DNA of 64,000 bases, taken from contig NZ_JBFRBH010000001.1 of NCBI RefSeq assembly GCF_040932485.1, positions 3,913,212-3,977,211 on the forward strand, written 5' to 3'. Below, in pieces: positions 27,034-35,914 of the stretch (the stretch's first letter is position 1; each line of letters starts with the position of its first letter). Source of the stretch: Gymnodinialimonas sp. 202GB13-11. Its GTDB lineage: Bacteria; Pseudomonadota; Alphaproteobacteria; Rhodobacterales; Rhodobacteraceae. The notes below the pieces were generated by a model that saw only the letters and a program-made list of their open reading frames with translations, was not told the origin of the DNA and did not search any database. The position numbers were made by a program, and so were the translations under genes.

Positions 27034-27588
27034 ATGGCTGCTCTCACACCTCCCGTCTGCGATTTCGGTTGGCCCGCACCGACCTTCTCTCTGCGCGCCA
27101 CCGACGGCAACACCCATAGCCTGCAGGATGTCTCCGGGCAGAACGGCACACTCATCATGTTCATCTGCAACCATTGTCCGTATGTCCTTGCCATCCTCGA
27201 CCGTATGATCCGCGATGCGTCCGATCTGCAAGCCATGGGCATTGGCGTTGCTGCCATTTGTTCCAACGATCCGATCGCCTATCCGGCCGATAGTTTTGAC
27301 AACATGGCCCGCATGGCTGAAGCACGCGGCTTCCCCTTCCCCTATCTTCACGACGCTGACCAAAGCGTCGCCCGTGCCTACGACGCAGTCTGTACGCCTG
27401 ATTTCTTTGGCTTCAACGCCGCGGGCGGCCTGCAATATCGCGGGCAACTCGATGCGTCACACATGCAACCTGCGCCACCGGGTGCAAAGCGCGATCTCTA
27501 CGAGGCGATGAAGCAAGTCGCCGAAACGGGGCAGGGTCCGCGGGATCAGATTCCCTCCATGGGCTGCTCTATCAAATGGGCCGCATGA
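27034..27588 (+). CDS. Thioredoxin-like (AhpC/TSA-type) protein
   Basis: The 184-residue product has a thioredoxin fold with the redox motif CNHCPY following GTLIMFI, and a family-typical end, SMGCSIKWAA. Proteins of this group are annotated as thioredoxin-family or redoxin-domain proteins, with no firm substrate. I use the ATG at 27034 because GGAAAGGG lies about 6 bases upstream. GTG at 27007 or ATG at 27010 would add eight or nine residues. No signal peptide or membrane segment is visible, so it is cytoplasmic. A VOC-domain gene follows after seven bases. Confidence 0.85.
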   Translation: MAALTPPVCDFGWPAPTFSLRATDGNTHSLQDVSGQNGTLIMFICNHCPYVLAILDRMIRDASDLQAMGIGVAAICSNDPIAYPADSFDNMARMAEARGFPFPYLHDADQSVARAYDAVCTPDFFGFNAAGGLQYRGQLDASHMQPAPPGAKRDLYEAMKQVAETGQGPRDQIPSMGCSIKWAA

Positions 27589-27595
27589 GCTGCAC

Positions 27596-27979
27596 ATGAT
27601 CGCGTACGTCACCCTTGGGGCCGATGACATGGCGGCGGCGGAGCAGTTCTACACTGCGCTCCTACTGCCTCTCGGCTATAGGCTGGATCACTATCAGGGC
27701 GATCTCAGTTTCATCCCGCCAGATGGCACAAGCGCCCCGGACCTCTATATAAAACGCCCATTTGATGGGGCCGCCGCGACCGCTGGCAATGGCACCATGA
27801 TCGCACTAGAGGCACCAAGCCAGGGCCATGTCCGTAAACTCCATGCCTCGGCGGTGGCAGCGGGTGGGAGTGACGAAGGCGCACCCGGATTCCGTGACGC
27901 CTACAGCGCCGATTTCTACGTCGCCTATCTGCGCGATCCGCAAGGCAACAAGCTGGCAGTGTTTTCAACGTCACCTTAG
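27596..27979 (+). CDS. VOC-family (glyoxalase/bleomycin-resistance-like) protein
   Basis: The 127-residue product has the single beta-alpha-beta-beta-beta module pattern of the vicinal oxygen chelate family: IAYVTLGADDMAAAEQFYTALLLPLGY at the start and FYVAYLRDPQGNKLAVF at the end, with a metal-ligand-type residue in the last strand region. Function could be isomerase, dioxygenase or a binding protein; the sequence does not decide. It is seven bases downstream of the thioredoxin-like gene and convergent with the carnitine dehydrogenase gene, 16 bases apart. Confidence 0.8.
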   Translation: MIAYVTLGADDMAAAEQFYTALLLPLGYRLDHYQGDLSFIPPDGTSAPDLYIKRPFDGAAATAGNGTMIALEAPSQGHVRKLHASAVAAGGSDEGAPGFRDAYSADFYVAYLRDPQGNKLAVFSTSP

Positions 27980-27995
27980 GGCGGAGGAGCAATTC

Positions 27996-29396
27996 CTAAC
28001 GTCCTACCTTGCCCGCGCCGTCAGGCACAGGCAGCCCCTCCTGTGCCTTTGCAACCTCCGCAAGTGCGCGCTGAACGGCTTCCGTCGGTTGGCAGGATTT
28101 CCGCGTTCCAAGGTCGACATGCAGAAGGAACGACTCCACCGTGGCAACGACCTCGCCGTCACCCCGAAGCAGGGTGTGGAATAGATGCAGCTTCTTTCCT
28201 TCCCCATTCAGCAGACGGGTCTCTGCCCGCAAACGATCGCCCGCATGGGCCTCGTTCAGATAGCGGACGTGGTTTTCGACCGTGAAATAACTCAAGCCAC
28301 GCGCCACATAGGCCGCATCCGCACCCACCATTTCCATGAACCGGTCCGTCGCCTTGGACCCGGCCTCAAGATAATGCGTCTCGTTCATGTGGCCGTTGTA
28401 ATCCGTCCAACCCTGCGGGATCTGCCGGTTCAACGTGACAGGCATCCCCTCCTGCGCCAGCTTCGCTTCATGGGCGCCCACCACGCCCCCGGCCCCGGAC
28501 CCTGAATGCTTTAGCGCCCGCATGATCCCCACGAGATTATCATCCCGCAGTCGCTCCAACTCACGGATCGACATATGGCCTGACTGCGCGTCGGACTGTC
28601 CCGCGATCAGGTCGACAAGCTCGTCGGTGAACTCCGGCACATCCATCAACTTGGTCCAAGGGAAGCTGAGGCACGGCCCGAACTGCGCCATGAAATGCTT
28701 CATCCCCGCCTCGCCGCCAGCGACGCGGTAGGTCTCGAAAAGGCCCATCTGCGCCCATCTGAGGCCAAAACCCATGCGGATCGCTTCGTCGATTTCTTCG
28801 GTCGTGGCGATCCCGTCTTTCACGAGCCACAGCGCTTCCCGCCAGACGGCTTCCAGGAAGCGGTCGGCAACATGGGCGTCGATCTCCTTGCGGATATGGA
28901 GCGGGTAGAAACCCACTTCGCGCAAAATCGCCTGTGCCCGGCCACAGGTTTCAGCATCGCCCACCAACTCGATCAAGGGAAGAAGATAGACCGGGTTGAA
29001 CGGATGCGCCACGATGCAGCGCGCACCTTTGTCGGTCAGCTCGGACGGTTTGAATCCGCTGGTCGAGGACGCAATGATTGCCTCAGGCGGCGCTAGGCGG
29101 TCGAGGTCAGCAAGAACGAGATGCTTAATATCAAGCCGTTCCGGCACGCTTTCCTGCACCCAGTCTGCGCCCGCCACCGCATCGGCTAGATCGTCTGTGA
29201 AACGAAGCTGACCCTCTGCTGGCAGTGCCCGGTCATAGAGCGCCGGCAGTGCCCGCCGGGCATTTGCCAACACCTCACCAATCTTGCGCTCCGCCTCAGG
29301 ATCGGGGTCAAAAACCGCAACGTCCCAGCCGTTGAGGAGGAAACGCGCGGCCCATCCACCGCCGATGACACCCCCGCCGATGATGGCCGCCTTCAT
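27996..29396 (-). CDS. L-carnitine 3-dehydrogenase fused to betainyl-CoA thioesterase
   Basis: The 466-residue product joins two enzymes. Residues 1-310 form a 3-hydroxyacyl-CoA-dehydrogenase-like domain, with GGGVIGGGWAARF (7-19) for NAD and the catalytic His in AHPFNPVY (H131). This domain oxidises carnitine to 3-dehydrocarnitine. Residues 320-466 are a hotdog thioesterase with GWTDYNGHMNETHYLE (329-344). In known carnitine catabolism the thioesterase releases glycine betaine from betainyl-CoA, the product of the BKACE enzyme encoded upstream. The fusion places first and last steps in one chain. It is the distal gene of a minus-strand operon and overlaps the lipocalin gene by four bases. 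Confidence 0.93.
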   Translation of the reverse strand: MKAAIIGGGVIGGGWAARFLLNGWDVAVFDPDPEAERKIGEVLANARRALPALYDRALPAEGQLRFTDDLADAVAGADWVQESVPERLDIKHLVLADLDRLAPPEAIIASSTSGFKPSELTDKGARCIVAHPFNPVYLLPLIELVGDAETCGRAQAILREVGFYPLHIRKEIDAHVADRFLEAVWREALWLVKDGIATTEEIDEAIRMGFGLRWAQMGLFETYRVAGGEAGMKHFMAQFGPCLSFPWTKLMDVPEFTDELVDLIAGQSDAQSGHMSIRELERLRDDNLVGIMRALKHSGSGAGGVVGAHEAKLAQEGMPVTLNRQIPQGWTDYNGHMNETHYLEAGSKATDRFMEMVGADAAYVARGLSYFTVENHVRYLNEAHAGDRLRAETRLLNGEGKKLHLFHTLLRGDGEVVATVESFLLHVDLGTRKSCQPTEAVQRALAEVAKAQEGLPVPDGAGKVGR

Positions 29397-29935
29397 GGCG
29401 TTACGCTCCGCTGCAATTGGCTAAGGTCATAGCCGTTGAAATCCAGCACCTCCCGCGCTGCCGCCAGCCGGTCAGGCGGGATGTCCGGGTCGCGGTTGAG
29501 GATCCATCCTACGCGCCCGTTCGGTGCGCCGACCACAGCCGTGCGGTAGCCTTCATCGACCCAAAGCACCCAATAAGGAGCGGCCACCGGCACGCCCTGA
29601 AGCCTGACGGAAAGCCGACCCAGACCCTCGTCCGTCGCCGTCCCGGTGATCCTGTCAGTGACCTGGCCCTGCGCGTTTAGGCACAGATTGGTAACGGTGA
29701 GTTCGTTCGGCGCGTCCGAGAAACCGTACTCCGCGATGGCACCCGGGCAATCAGCTTGGAATGGGTTCGGGTAGCGATAGACCTCGTACCAGCGGCCAAC
29801 ATAACGCGTCGCGTCGAAATTCGCTGATGAGGCGATATTGACGCTCTCATCGCGATACGATGGTCCAAGCGCCACATCACATGCGGCAAATGCGAGGAGG
29901 GCTGAAAGCCCGAGGAGGGGTTGCCGAACCTTCAT
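29393..29935 (-). CDS. Lipocalin-family lipoprotein (Blc-like)
   Basis: The 180-residue product begins with a lipoprotein signal (MKVRQPLLGLSALLAFAAC), with Cys at residue 19 for lipid attachment. The lipocalin signature YVGRWYEVYRYPNPFQ and a later GRVGWILNRDPDIP follow. Bacterial lipocalins bind lipids or hydrophobic molecules at the outer membrane. I start at the ATG at 29935; the frame is open 46 codons further upstream but overlaps the BKACE gene. It overlaps BKACE and the fused dehydrogenase by four bases each, so it is embedded in the carnitine operon. This placement is unusual and its role there is not known. Confidence 0.9.
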   Translation of the reverse strand: MKVRQPLLGLSALLAFAACDVALGPSYRDESVNIASSANFDATRYVGRWYEVYRYPNPFQADCPGAIAEYGFSDAPNELTVTNLCLNAQGQVTDRITGTATDEGLGRLSVRLQGVPVAAPYWVLWVDEGYRTAVVGAPNGRVGWILNRDPDIPPDRLAAAREVLDFNGYDLSQLQRSVTP

Positions 29936-30840
29936 ACCGGAGCCCGCTTCACCAAACCCAGCTTTTCGCGCACCTCCACCGGGCCAATGATCCGCGCGCC
30001 CATGCCTTCCACAACGCCCACGGCGCGTTCGACCAGTTGCGCGTTGGTTGCCAGCACGCCTTTCTCCAGCCACAGATTGTCTTCCAAACCCACGCGCACA
30101 TTGCCCCCGGCTAGCACCGCTGCGGCGGCATAGGCCATCTGGTTGCGTCCTAGTGAGAACGCACTGAACGTCCAGTCGTCGGGCACGTTGTTGACCATGG
30201 CCGTGAACGTGTTGAGGTCATCCGGCGCGCCCCAGGGCACCCCCATGCAAAGCTGCACCAGCGCGGGACTGTCCAGAACACCGTCTGCAACCAGCTGCTT
30301 TGCGTACCACAGATGACCGGTGTCGAACGCCTCGATCTCGGGCTTCACGCCAAGGTCGGTCATCATGCGGCCCATGGCCTGCAACATGCCGGGTGTGTTG
30401 GTCATGACGTAGTCGGCTTCAGCGAAGTTCATCGTGCCGCAATCCAGCGTACATATTTCGGGCAAGCACTCAGCCACATGGGCCACCCGTTCCTCGGCAC
30501 CGACCATGTCAGTTCCCGCGGCCACCGGAAGCGGCGCGTTCGTGCCACCAAAGACAATATCGCCGCCCATGCCTGCGGTCAGGTTCAGGACCACATCAAC
30601 CTCAGCATCGCGGATCCGGTCCGTGACTTCGCGGTAGAGGTTCAAATCACGGGACGGCACGCCGGTTTCGGGGTCGCGCACATGGCAATGTACAATCGCG
30701 GCACCGGCCTTTGCGGCGTCGATCGCGCTGTCGGCAATCTCCTTGGGAGAGCGTGGTACGTGAGGTGAGCGGTCCTGGGTGGAACCTGACCCGGTAACGG
30801 CGCATGTGATGAAGACATCTTTGTTCATTTGCAGTGGCAT
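29932..30840 (-). CDS. BKACE-family enzyme, probable 3-dehydrocarnitine cleavage protein
   Basis: The 302-residue product is a beta-keto acid cleavage enzyme (TIM barrel, Zn-dependent). Metal ligands are in IVHCHVRDPETG (H51, H53). CTLDCGTMNF, EAFDTGHLW and GLEDNLW are further family motifs. It would react 3-dehydrocarnitine with acetyl-CoA to give acetoacetate and betainyl-CoA. Related family members act on 3-keto-5-aminohexanoate; the carnitine role is inferred from the adjacent carnitine dehydrogenase-thioesterase. AAGGA lies upstream of ATG 30840; ATG 30828 is less likely. Confidence 0.9.
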   Translation of the reverse strand: MPLQMNKDVFITCAVTGSGSTQDRSPHVPRSPKEIADSAIDAAKAGAAIVHCHVRDPETGVPSRDLNLYREVTDRIRDAEVDVVLNLTAGMGGDIVFGGTNAPLPVAAGTDMVGAEERVAHVAECLPEICTLDCGTMNFAEADYVMTNTPGMLQAMGRMMTDLGVKPEIEAFDTGHLWYAKQLVADGVLDSPALVQLCMGVPWGAPDDLNTFTAMVNNVPDDWTFSAFSLGRNQMAYAAAAVLAGGNVRVGLEDNLWLEKGVLATNAQLVERAVGVVEGMGARIIGPVEVREKLGLVKRAPV

Positions 30841-30905
30841 GTTCTGTCCTTGTCTGTCCCGCAGGTGACGCTCGCGCTATGCGCGTCGCCCCACCCGCCG
30901 TCCCG

Positions 30906-31694
30906 TTAGCGGCCTTTCCAGACCGGATCGCGTTTTTCGGCAAAGGCGCGGGCGCCTTCCAGTTGATCTTCTGAACGATAGAGCCGTTCGACCGTCTCAA
31001 ACTGGCTTTTGGTGATTTTGTTGAGTGCGTCTTGAAACTTCATGTCCTCGGCCTCGCGCACGATCTCTTTGATGGCGGCATTCACGAGCGGCGGGCCAGA
31101 CGCAATCAGTTGGGCCATTTCCCGCGCTTTATCCATCAATTGATCCGCCGGGTGCACGTGATTGATCATGCCCCACCGCGTGGCTTCTTCAGCGTCCAGC
31201 CAGCGCCCGGTGAACAACATTTCCATGGCAATGTGATACGGAATGCGCTTGGGCAATTTGATAGAGGCCGCGTCTGCCACTGTGCCGGAGCGGATTTCTG
31301 GCAAAGCAAATGAGGCGTGCTCCGCCGCCAGAATAACGTCGGCGCTGAGGGCCAGTTCCAACCCGCCGCCGCAGCAGATGCCGTTCACTGCCGCGATCAC
31401 CGGCTTGTTGAGGCCACGCAATTCCTGCAACCCGCCGAACCCGCCCACGCCGTAATCGCCATCGACAGCATCGCCATCTGCGGCAGCCTTAAGGTCCCAA
31501 CCCGGGCAAAAGAACTTCTCTCCGGCACCCGTCAGAAGCGCGACCCTAAGGTCCGGATCATCCCGAAATTCGGTGAAAACCTGCCCCATGATCCGGCTTG
31601 TGGCCAAGTCGATAGCATTCGCCTTCGGGCGGTCCAACGTCACCTCCAGCACGTAACCATTGCGTTCAGTTTTGATTGGATGGGTGTCGGTCAT
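30906..31694 (-). CDS. Enoyl-CoA hydratase/isomerase (crotonase; CaiD-like)
   Basis: The 262-residue product is a crotonase. The oxyanion-hole segments are FFCPGWDLKA (61-70) and AVNGICCGGGLELALSAD (102-119), with candidate catalytic Glu at E113 and E133. It resembles carnitinyl-CoA dehydratase (CaiD), which hydrates crotonobetainyl-CoA. In this operon it could form carnitinyl-CoA from crotonobetainyl-CoA made by the acyl-CoA dehydrogenase encoded at 33733. It overlaps the upstream CoA ligase gene by four bases. A 65-base gap separates it from the BKACE gene. Confidence 0.88.
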   Translation of the reverse strand: MTDTHPIKTERNGYVLEVTLDRPKANAIDLATSRIMGQVFTEFRDDPDLRVALLTGAGEKFFCPGWDLKAAADGDAVDGDYGVGGFGGLQELRGLNKPVIAAVNGICCGGGLELALSADVILAAEHASFALPEIRSGTVADAASIKLPKRIPYHIAMEMLFTGRWLDAEEATRWGMINHVHPADQLMDKAREMAQLIASGPPLVNAAIKEIVREAEDMKFQDALNKITKSQFETVERLYRSEDQLEGARAFAEKRDPVWKGR

Positions 31695-33733
31695 TGTGTG
31701 TCCCTCAATCGGATCAGGGCGTCGGCGGCGACGGCGCGAGTTGGTGTGCAGATCAGTGGGTTGACTTCAACCTCCAACACTTGCGCCGCATTGGCGATCA
31801 CATAGTCCTGCACGGCCAGCACCGCATTGACAATCGATTGCCGGTTCGTTGGGTGTGCGCCGCGAAAGCCGGCCAAGAGCGGGGCGACCGTTAAGCCATC
31901 CACCGCTGCCTCGATTTCGGTGGGACCCACCGGCAGCAAGAGATGTACCGTGTCTGCCAGCAGCTCCGTCAATGTGCCGCCCGCGCCGAGGGTCAAGACG
32001 AACCCGTGAGCGGGGTCTGAGACGACGCCAACCAACAAGTCTGCGACCCCGTCGGTGATCATTTCTTCTAGAAGAAATTCAGTCGTAGGCATCCGATCTG
32101 CGGCTTCAGAAACGTCTTTTGCTTTGTGTAGATTCAAAGCGACAGCGCCATTCTCCGATTTATGGGCAAAGCCTACGCCCTTCAGGACCATGGGGGGCTG
32201 CAGTGATTGCGCAGTGCGTCCTGCCTCCGCGCTGGAGGTCGCGTTGAATCCCTTCGGAACGCCAAGACCATGCGCTGATAAGGCCGTTTTTGCCTGAACC
32301 TCAGTCAGCATGATGGATGCCATGTCCGACATGGTGACCGGTGTGAGGACCGGATCACCTGGCGTCGAAGGCGGAGGCTGCGCGGCAAGTGCGATTGCGG
32401 AAAGGGCATCGTCCAACCCGCACAAGGGCGGTATCCCATCGGCGATGAGCTCGGCGGCGATTTCCTCAGGCAGTGTTTCGGGTAGGGAAGAGACAACCGT
32501 AATCGGCTTTCCGCTTTCCCTGGTTGCGTCCTGAATCGCATCGATGACGATGTCCCACATGGAGGCGTCGCAGCGGTCGCCGCGCGGAAAATCCAGTACG
32601 ACGCACCCAATCGACAGCGAGGGGTCCATCATTGCTGAAAAAGTGGCGGCCATCGCGGCGCGGTCACCCCAGATGTAGGTGTGATAATCCAGTGGGTTGG
32701 CGAGCGAGACCTGGGGGCCGAGGGCTTTGCGCAATGCCCCTTCTTGAGACGCGTTCAGTGCAGGAAACTCCACGCCACAGGACAGGGCGGTATCCGCCAT
32801 CAGGCTTGCTTCGCCGCCTGAGCATGACATGGAGGCGATCCGTGCGGACGCCAAAGGGCCCGTAACGTGAAGCAGCTTAAGCACCTCTAGAAAAAGCGAC
32901 AGCGATGTGACCTTGCGAATACCCAGCCGCGCCAGAAGCGCGTCCGACCCTGCAGCGCTCCCGGCAAGGGATGCGGTATGAGAGATGGTGGCTGTCTGTG
33001 CCTGCTCCGACGCACCGATCTTCAGCGCGACAATCGGTTTGCCCAACCTGCGCGCGGCTTCTGCCAACGCCTCAAAACGCCTGAGATCGCCAATCCCCTC
33101 GATATGCAGACCGAGCGCTGTAACACGGTTATCCGCAAGTGCGGCCATGCCAAGCTCGGCCAGATCGACCTGCGCTTGGTTACCGGCTGTCAGCAAGTAC
33201 GCAATCGGCAAACCCCGCTTCTGCATCGTAAGGTTCAATGCGATGTTTGAGGATTGCGTGATGATCGCAATACCGCGATCAACCTGCACCATTCCATGCT
33301 GGTCAGGCCACAACGCGGTTCCGTCCAAACCATTGATAAAGCCGTAGCAATTTGGCCCGAAGATGGGCATGTCCCCAGCCGCATCCAGGAGAGCATCTTG
33401 CACTGCGCCACCGTCGGCCAATTCTTCAGAAGCTTCCAGAAAACCAGATGCGAAGCACACCGCGCCGCCTGCGCCGCGCGCCGCAAGGCTACGGATGATC
33501 TCAACTGTTGCGTGGCGATTGACGCCGACAAAGCTCGCGTCGGGCGCATCCGGAAGCTCTGAAACATCGGCGACCGCGCATTCGCCTGCCACGGTGGTAC
33601 GTGTCGGATGCACCGGCCAAATTGGCCCCTTGAACCCAAAGGCGCGGGCCTCGCGGATCACGTTTTCGCACCAAGCTCCGCCGCCAATTACGGCAATGCT
33701 TCTGGGTCGCAACAGGCGGGATAGATCTCGCAT
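31691..33733 (-). CDS. NDP-forming acyl-CoA synthetase (acetate-CoA ligase family)
   Basis: The 680-residue single chain has a CoA-binding domain (RSIAVIGGGAWCENVIREAR, about 11-30), a succinyl-CoA-synthetase-like core with the phospho-His in TISHTASLAGS (H252), and a C-terminal ATP-grasp domain (from about 460, with VLKGVGFAHKSENGAV). It would activate a carboxylate to its CoA thioester with ADP formation. By context the substrate may be gamma-butyrobetaine or crotonobetaine. This differs from the AMP-forming CaiC ligase of enterobacteria. It shares a TGATG overlap with the acyl-CoA dehydrogenase gene. Confidence 0.85.
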   Translation of the reverse strand: MRDLSRLLRPRSIAVIGGGAWCENVIREARAFGFKGPIWPVHPTRTTVAGECAVADVSELPDAPDASFVGVNRHATVEIIRSLAARGAGGAVCFASGFLEASEELADGGAVQDALLDAAGDMPIFGPNCYGFINGLDGTALWPDQHGMVQVDRGIAIITQSSNIALNLTMQKRGLPIAYLLTAGNQAQVDLAELGMAALADNRVTALGLHIEGIGDLRRFEALAEAARRLGKPIVALKIGASEQAQTATISHTASLAGSAAGSDALLARLGIRKVTSLSLFLEVLKLLHVTGPLASARIASMSCSGGEASLMADTALSCGVEFPALNASQEGALRKALGPQVSLANPLDYHTYIWGDRAAMAATFSAMMDPSLSIGCVVLDFPRGDRCDASMWDIVIDAIQDATRESGKPITVVSSLPETLPEEIAAELIADGIPPLCGLDDALSAIALAAQPPPSTPGDPVLTPVTMSDMASIMLTEVQAKTALSAHGLGVPKGFNATSSAEAGRTAQSLQPPMVLKGVGFAHKSENGAVALNLHKAKDVSEAADRMPTTEFLLEEMITDGVADLLVGVVSDPAHGFVLTLGAGGTLTELLADTVHLLLPVGPTEIEAAVDGLTVAPLLAGFRGAHPTNRQSIVNAVLAVQDYVIANAAQVLEVEVNPLICTPTRAVAADALIRLRDTQ

Positions 33734-34893
33734 CAGGCACCCAAGGGGCGGAACAAGTCACGGGAGATGATGTGGCGCTGAATTTCACTCGTGCCGTCCC
33801 AGATCCGTTCCACCCGGGCATCTCGCCAGAACCGTTCAATCGGGAAATCGTCCATCAGCCCCATGCCGCCATAAATCTGCAGGGTCGTGTCTGTCACCCG
33901 CGCCAGCATCTCGGTGGCGTAGACCTTCGCCGAAGCAATCTCTCGGTTCGCGGGCAGCCCTTCGTCCAGCCGCCAAGCGCCTGCGAGGGTCAGGTAGTCG
34001 GCGGCATCGATCTCTGTAATCATGTCGGCGACTTGAAAGCTGACTCCCTGGAACTTGGCGATCTGCTGGCCGAACTGTTTGCGCTCGGCGGCGTAATTCA
34101 AGGCATAATCAAAGCAGCGCCGCGCGCGCCCGACACTGAAGGCCGCGACGGTCAGCCGAGTTGCGTAAAGCCATTCGTTCATCACAGCAAAGCCGCCATC
34201 GACCTCGCCCAAAACCTGCGCGTCGGGTAGGCGGCAATCATCGAATTCGAGGATGCAATTCTTGTAACCGCGGTGACTGACCGAGTTGTAACCATCGCGC
34301 ACCGCGAAACCCGGATGGCCGCGATCCACAAGAAAACAGGTGATCCGCTTCTTCGGCCCGCGCGGGGTTTCATCCACGCCAGTTGCAACAAACACGATAA
34401 AAAAGTCCGCGTGATCGGCGCCGGATATGAAGTGTTTTGAGCCGTTTAGAACCCAATCTCCACCATCCCGCACGGCAGAACACTTCATGCCGCGTACGTC
34501 CGACCCGGCATCCGGTTCCGTCATGGCCAGCGCATCCATCCGCTCACCGCGCACTGCGGGCAGCAGGTACCGCTCGCGCTGCTCACCCTCGCAGGCCATC
34601 AGGATATTCTGTGGCCGTCCGAAGAAGTGCGTCAGCGCCATGGAGCCGCGCCCAAGCTCTCGCTCGACAAGCGTGAAATCCAGGTGGCTCAGGCCCGCGC
34701 CGCCGACCTCCTCGGGGAAGTTGCAGGCATAGAAGCCAAGGTCGATCACCTTCTGCTTGAGATCTAGCGCAAGATCGCTTGGAACTTCGCCGGTGCGTTC
34801 AACCTCAGCCTCATGAGGGTAGATCTCGTTTTCAACAAAGCTGCGCACGGTGGAGACGATCATCTCCTGCTCATCGCTCAGGCCGAAATGCAT
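33733..34893 (-). CDS. Acyl-CoA dehydrogenase (CaiA-like)
   Basis: The 386-residue flavoprotein has the typical N-terminal helical domain, the FAD-contact segment ALAMTEPDAGSDV, an IQIYGGMG-like TLQIYGGMGLMDDFPIER near the end and a final RIWDGTSEIQRHIISRDL. In this operon it could desaturate gamma-butyrobetainyl-CoA to crotonobetainyl-CoA. I start at ATG 34893 (MHFGLSDEQEM), which matches the family N-terminus. The frame is open 57 codons upstream but runs into the divergent regulator. It is the first gene of the minus-strand operon down to 27996. Confidence 0.92.
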   Translation of the reverse strand: MHFGLSDEQEMIVSTVRSFVENEIYPHEAEVERTGEVPSDLALDLKQKVIDLGFYACNFPEEVGGAGLSHLDFTLVERELGRGSMALTHFFGRPQNILMACEGEQRERYLLPAVRGERMDALAMTEPDAGSDVRGMKCSAVRDGGDWVLNGSKHFISGADHADFFIVFVATGVDETPRGPKKRITCFLVDRGHPGFAVRDGYNSVSHRGYKNCILEFDDCRLPDAQVLGEVDGGFAVMNEWLYATRLTVAAFSVGRARRCFDYALNYAAERKQFGQQIAKFQGVSFQVADMITEIDAADYLTLAGAWRLDEGLPANREIASAKVYATEMLARVTDTTLQIYGGMGLMDDFPIERFWRDARVERIWDGTSEIQRHIISRDLFRPLGA

Positions 34894-34969
34894 GGACTGC
34901 CCCCCTTGTATGACACTGTGAATAGCGCATAGCTTGCGACCCAATTCCATGCAGATCGCGGCCAGATCC

Positions 34970-35914
34970 ATGCAAGAAACGAAAAGCATCAGCCTTCTCT
35001 TGTTTGATGGTTTTTCGAACCTCTGCTTGGCCAATGCGGTAGAGCCGTTGCGTGCAGCCAACACGCTTGCACGATCAACACTCTACTCCTGGGCATTTCT
35101 CAGTCTTGGCGCGGAGGAGCTTTTCTCGTCCAGTGGCTTACCCGTTTCGCCCCAACCAATGACGCCAGCTGACAAAGGCGACGCTCTATTTGTCATGCCA
35201 AGTTATCGCCACGAGACCTGGGCAAATGCTGCAACTGCCCGCGCACTTCGTGGCGCATCCCAACGTTTCGAACGGATGGTTGGGCTTGATACGGGCGCTT
35301 ATCTTCTAGCGCATGCAGGGTTGCTCGACGGACGTCGCGCAACCTGCCATTGGGACATTCTCGAAGAAGCGTCCGAGACTTTTCCACAAGTCACTTTCAC
35401 CCAAGACCGGTACATGATTGACGGAAACCGCGCTTCTTGCGGTGGTGCCACGACGACGCTCGACCTAATGCTGGCGCTGATTGAAAAGGATCATGGCGCA
35501 ACGCTTGCGCTCGAAGTGGCGGCCCTGTTCATGTACGGCGAACGTGACCCGCTGACCGACCCGAAGCGCCTGATCCCCGATCATCGCAAAATCCAGGCAG
35601 CTGCTGCGTTGATGCGGCGTCACATCGAAAATCCAATACCATTGGCTGATATCGCAAAGGGCGTTGGGTTAAGCCAAAGAGGGCTAGAGCTGGCCTTTCG
35701 CACCCATGCGGGCCTACCACCTGCACGCCTCTATCGTTCAATCCGGTTGGCCGAGGCTCGCAGACGGATGGAACAGACCCGCGACAGCGTCGCCGAGGTG
35801 GCCTTGCGTGCGGGCTATAAGGATGCGACCGCTATGACGCGCGCTTTTAAGGCCGAATTTGGGATAACACCGTCCGCTGCACGCGCCGCGAAACTGTCTG
35901 AGGGAGGGATGTGA
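34970..35914 (+). CDS. GlxA/AraC-family transcriptional regulator (CdhR-like)
   Basis: The product (314 residues from this start) has an N-terminal DJ-1/PfpI-like domain (SISLLLFDGFSNLCLANAVE, then ERMVGLDTGAYLLAHAGLL) and a C-terminal AraC domain with two helix-turn-helix motifs (PLADIAKGVGLSQRGLELAF and DSVAEVALRAGYKDATAMTR). Proteins of this design control carnitine and glycine betaine catabolism in other proteobacteria. Here it is divergent from the carnitine operon, which it probably regulates. The start is uncertain: TTG 34934 and ATG 34949 are in frame, and none has a clear ribosome-binding site. I chose ATG 34970 because it leaves 76 bases for the two promoters. It overlaps the next gene by one base (TGATG). 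Confidence 0.88.
   Translation: MQETKSISLLLFDGFSNLCLANAVEPLRAANTLARSTLYSWAFLSLGAEELFSSSGLPVSPQPMTPADKGDALFVMPSYRHETWANAATARALRGASQRFERMVGLDTGAYLLAHAGLLDGRRATCHWDILEEASETFPQVTFTQDRYMIDGNRASCGGATTTLDLMLALIEKDHGATLALEVAALFMYGERDPLTDPKRLIPDHRKIQAAAALMRRHIENPIPLADIAKGVGLSQRGLELAFRTHAGLPPARLYRSIRLAEARRRMEQTRDSVAEVALRAGYKDATAMTRAFKAEFGITPSAARAAKLSEGGM

Noticed and set aside
25443-27119. Open frame of 558 codons on the plus strand
   Set aside because: It is antisense to the aldehyde dehydrogenase and GAPDH genes, both of which have full family motifs. Its translation is rich in Arg, His and Pro, typical of a shadow frame in high-GC DNA.
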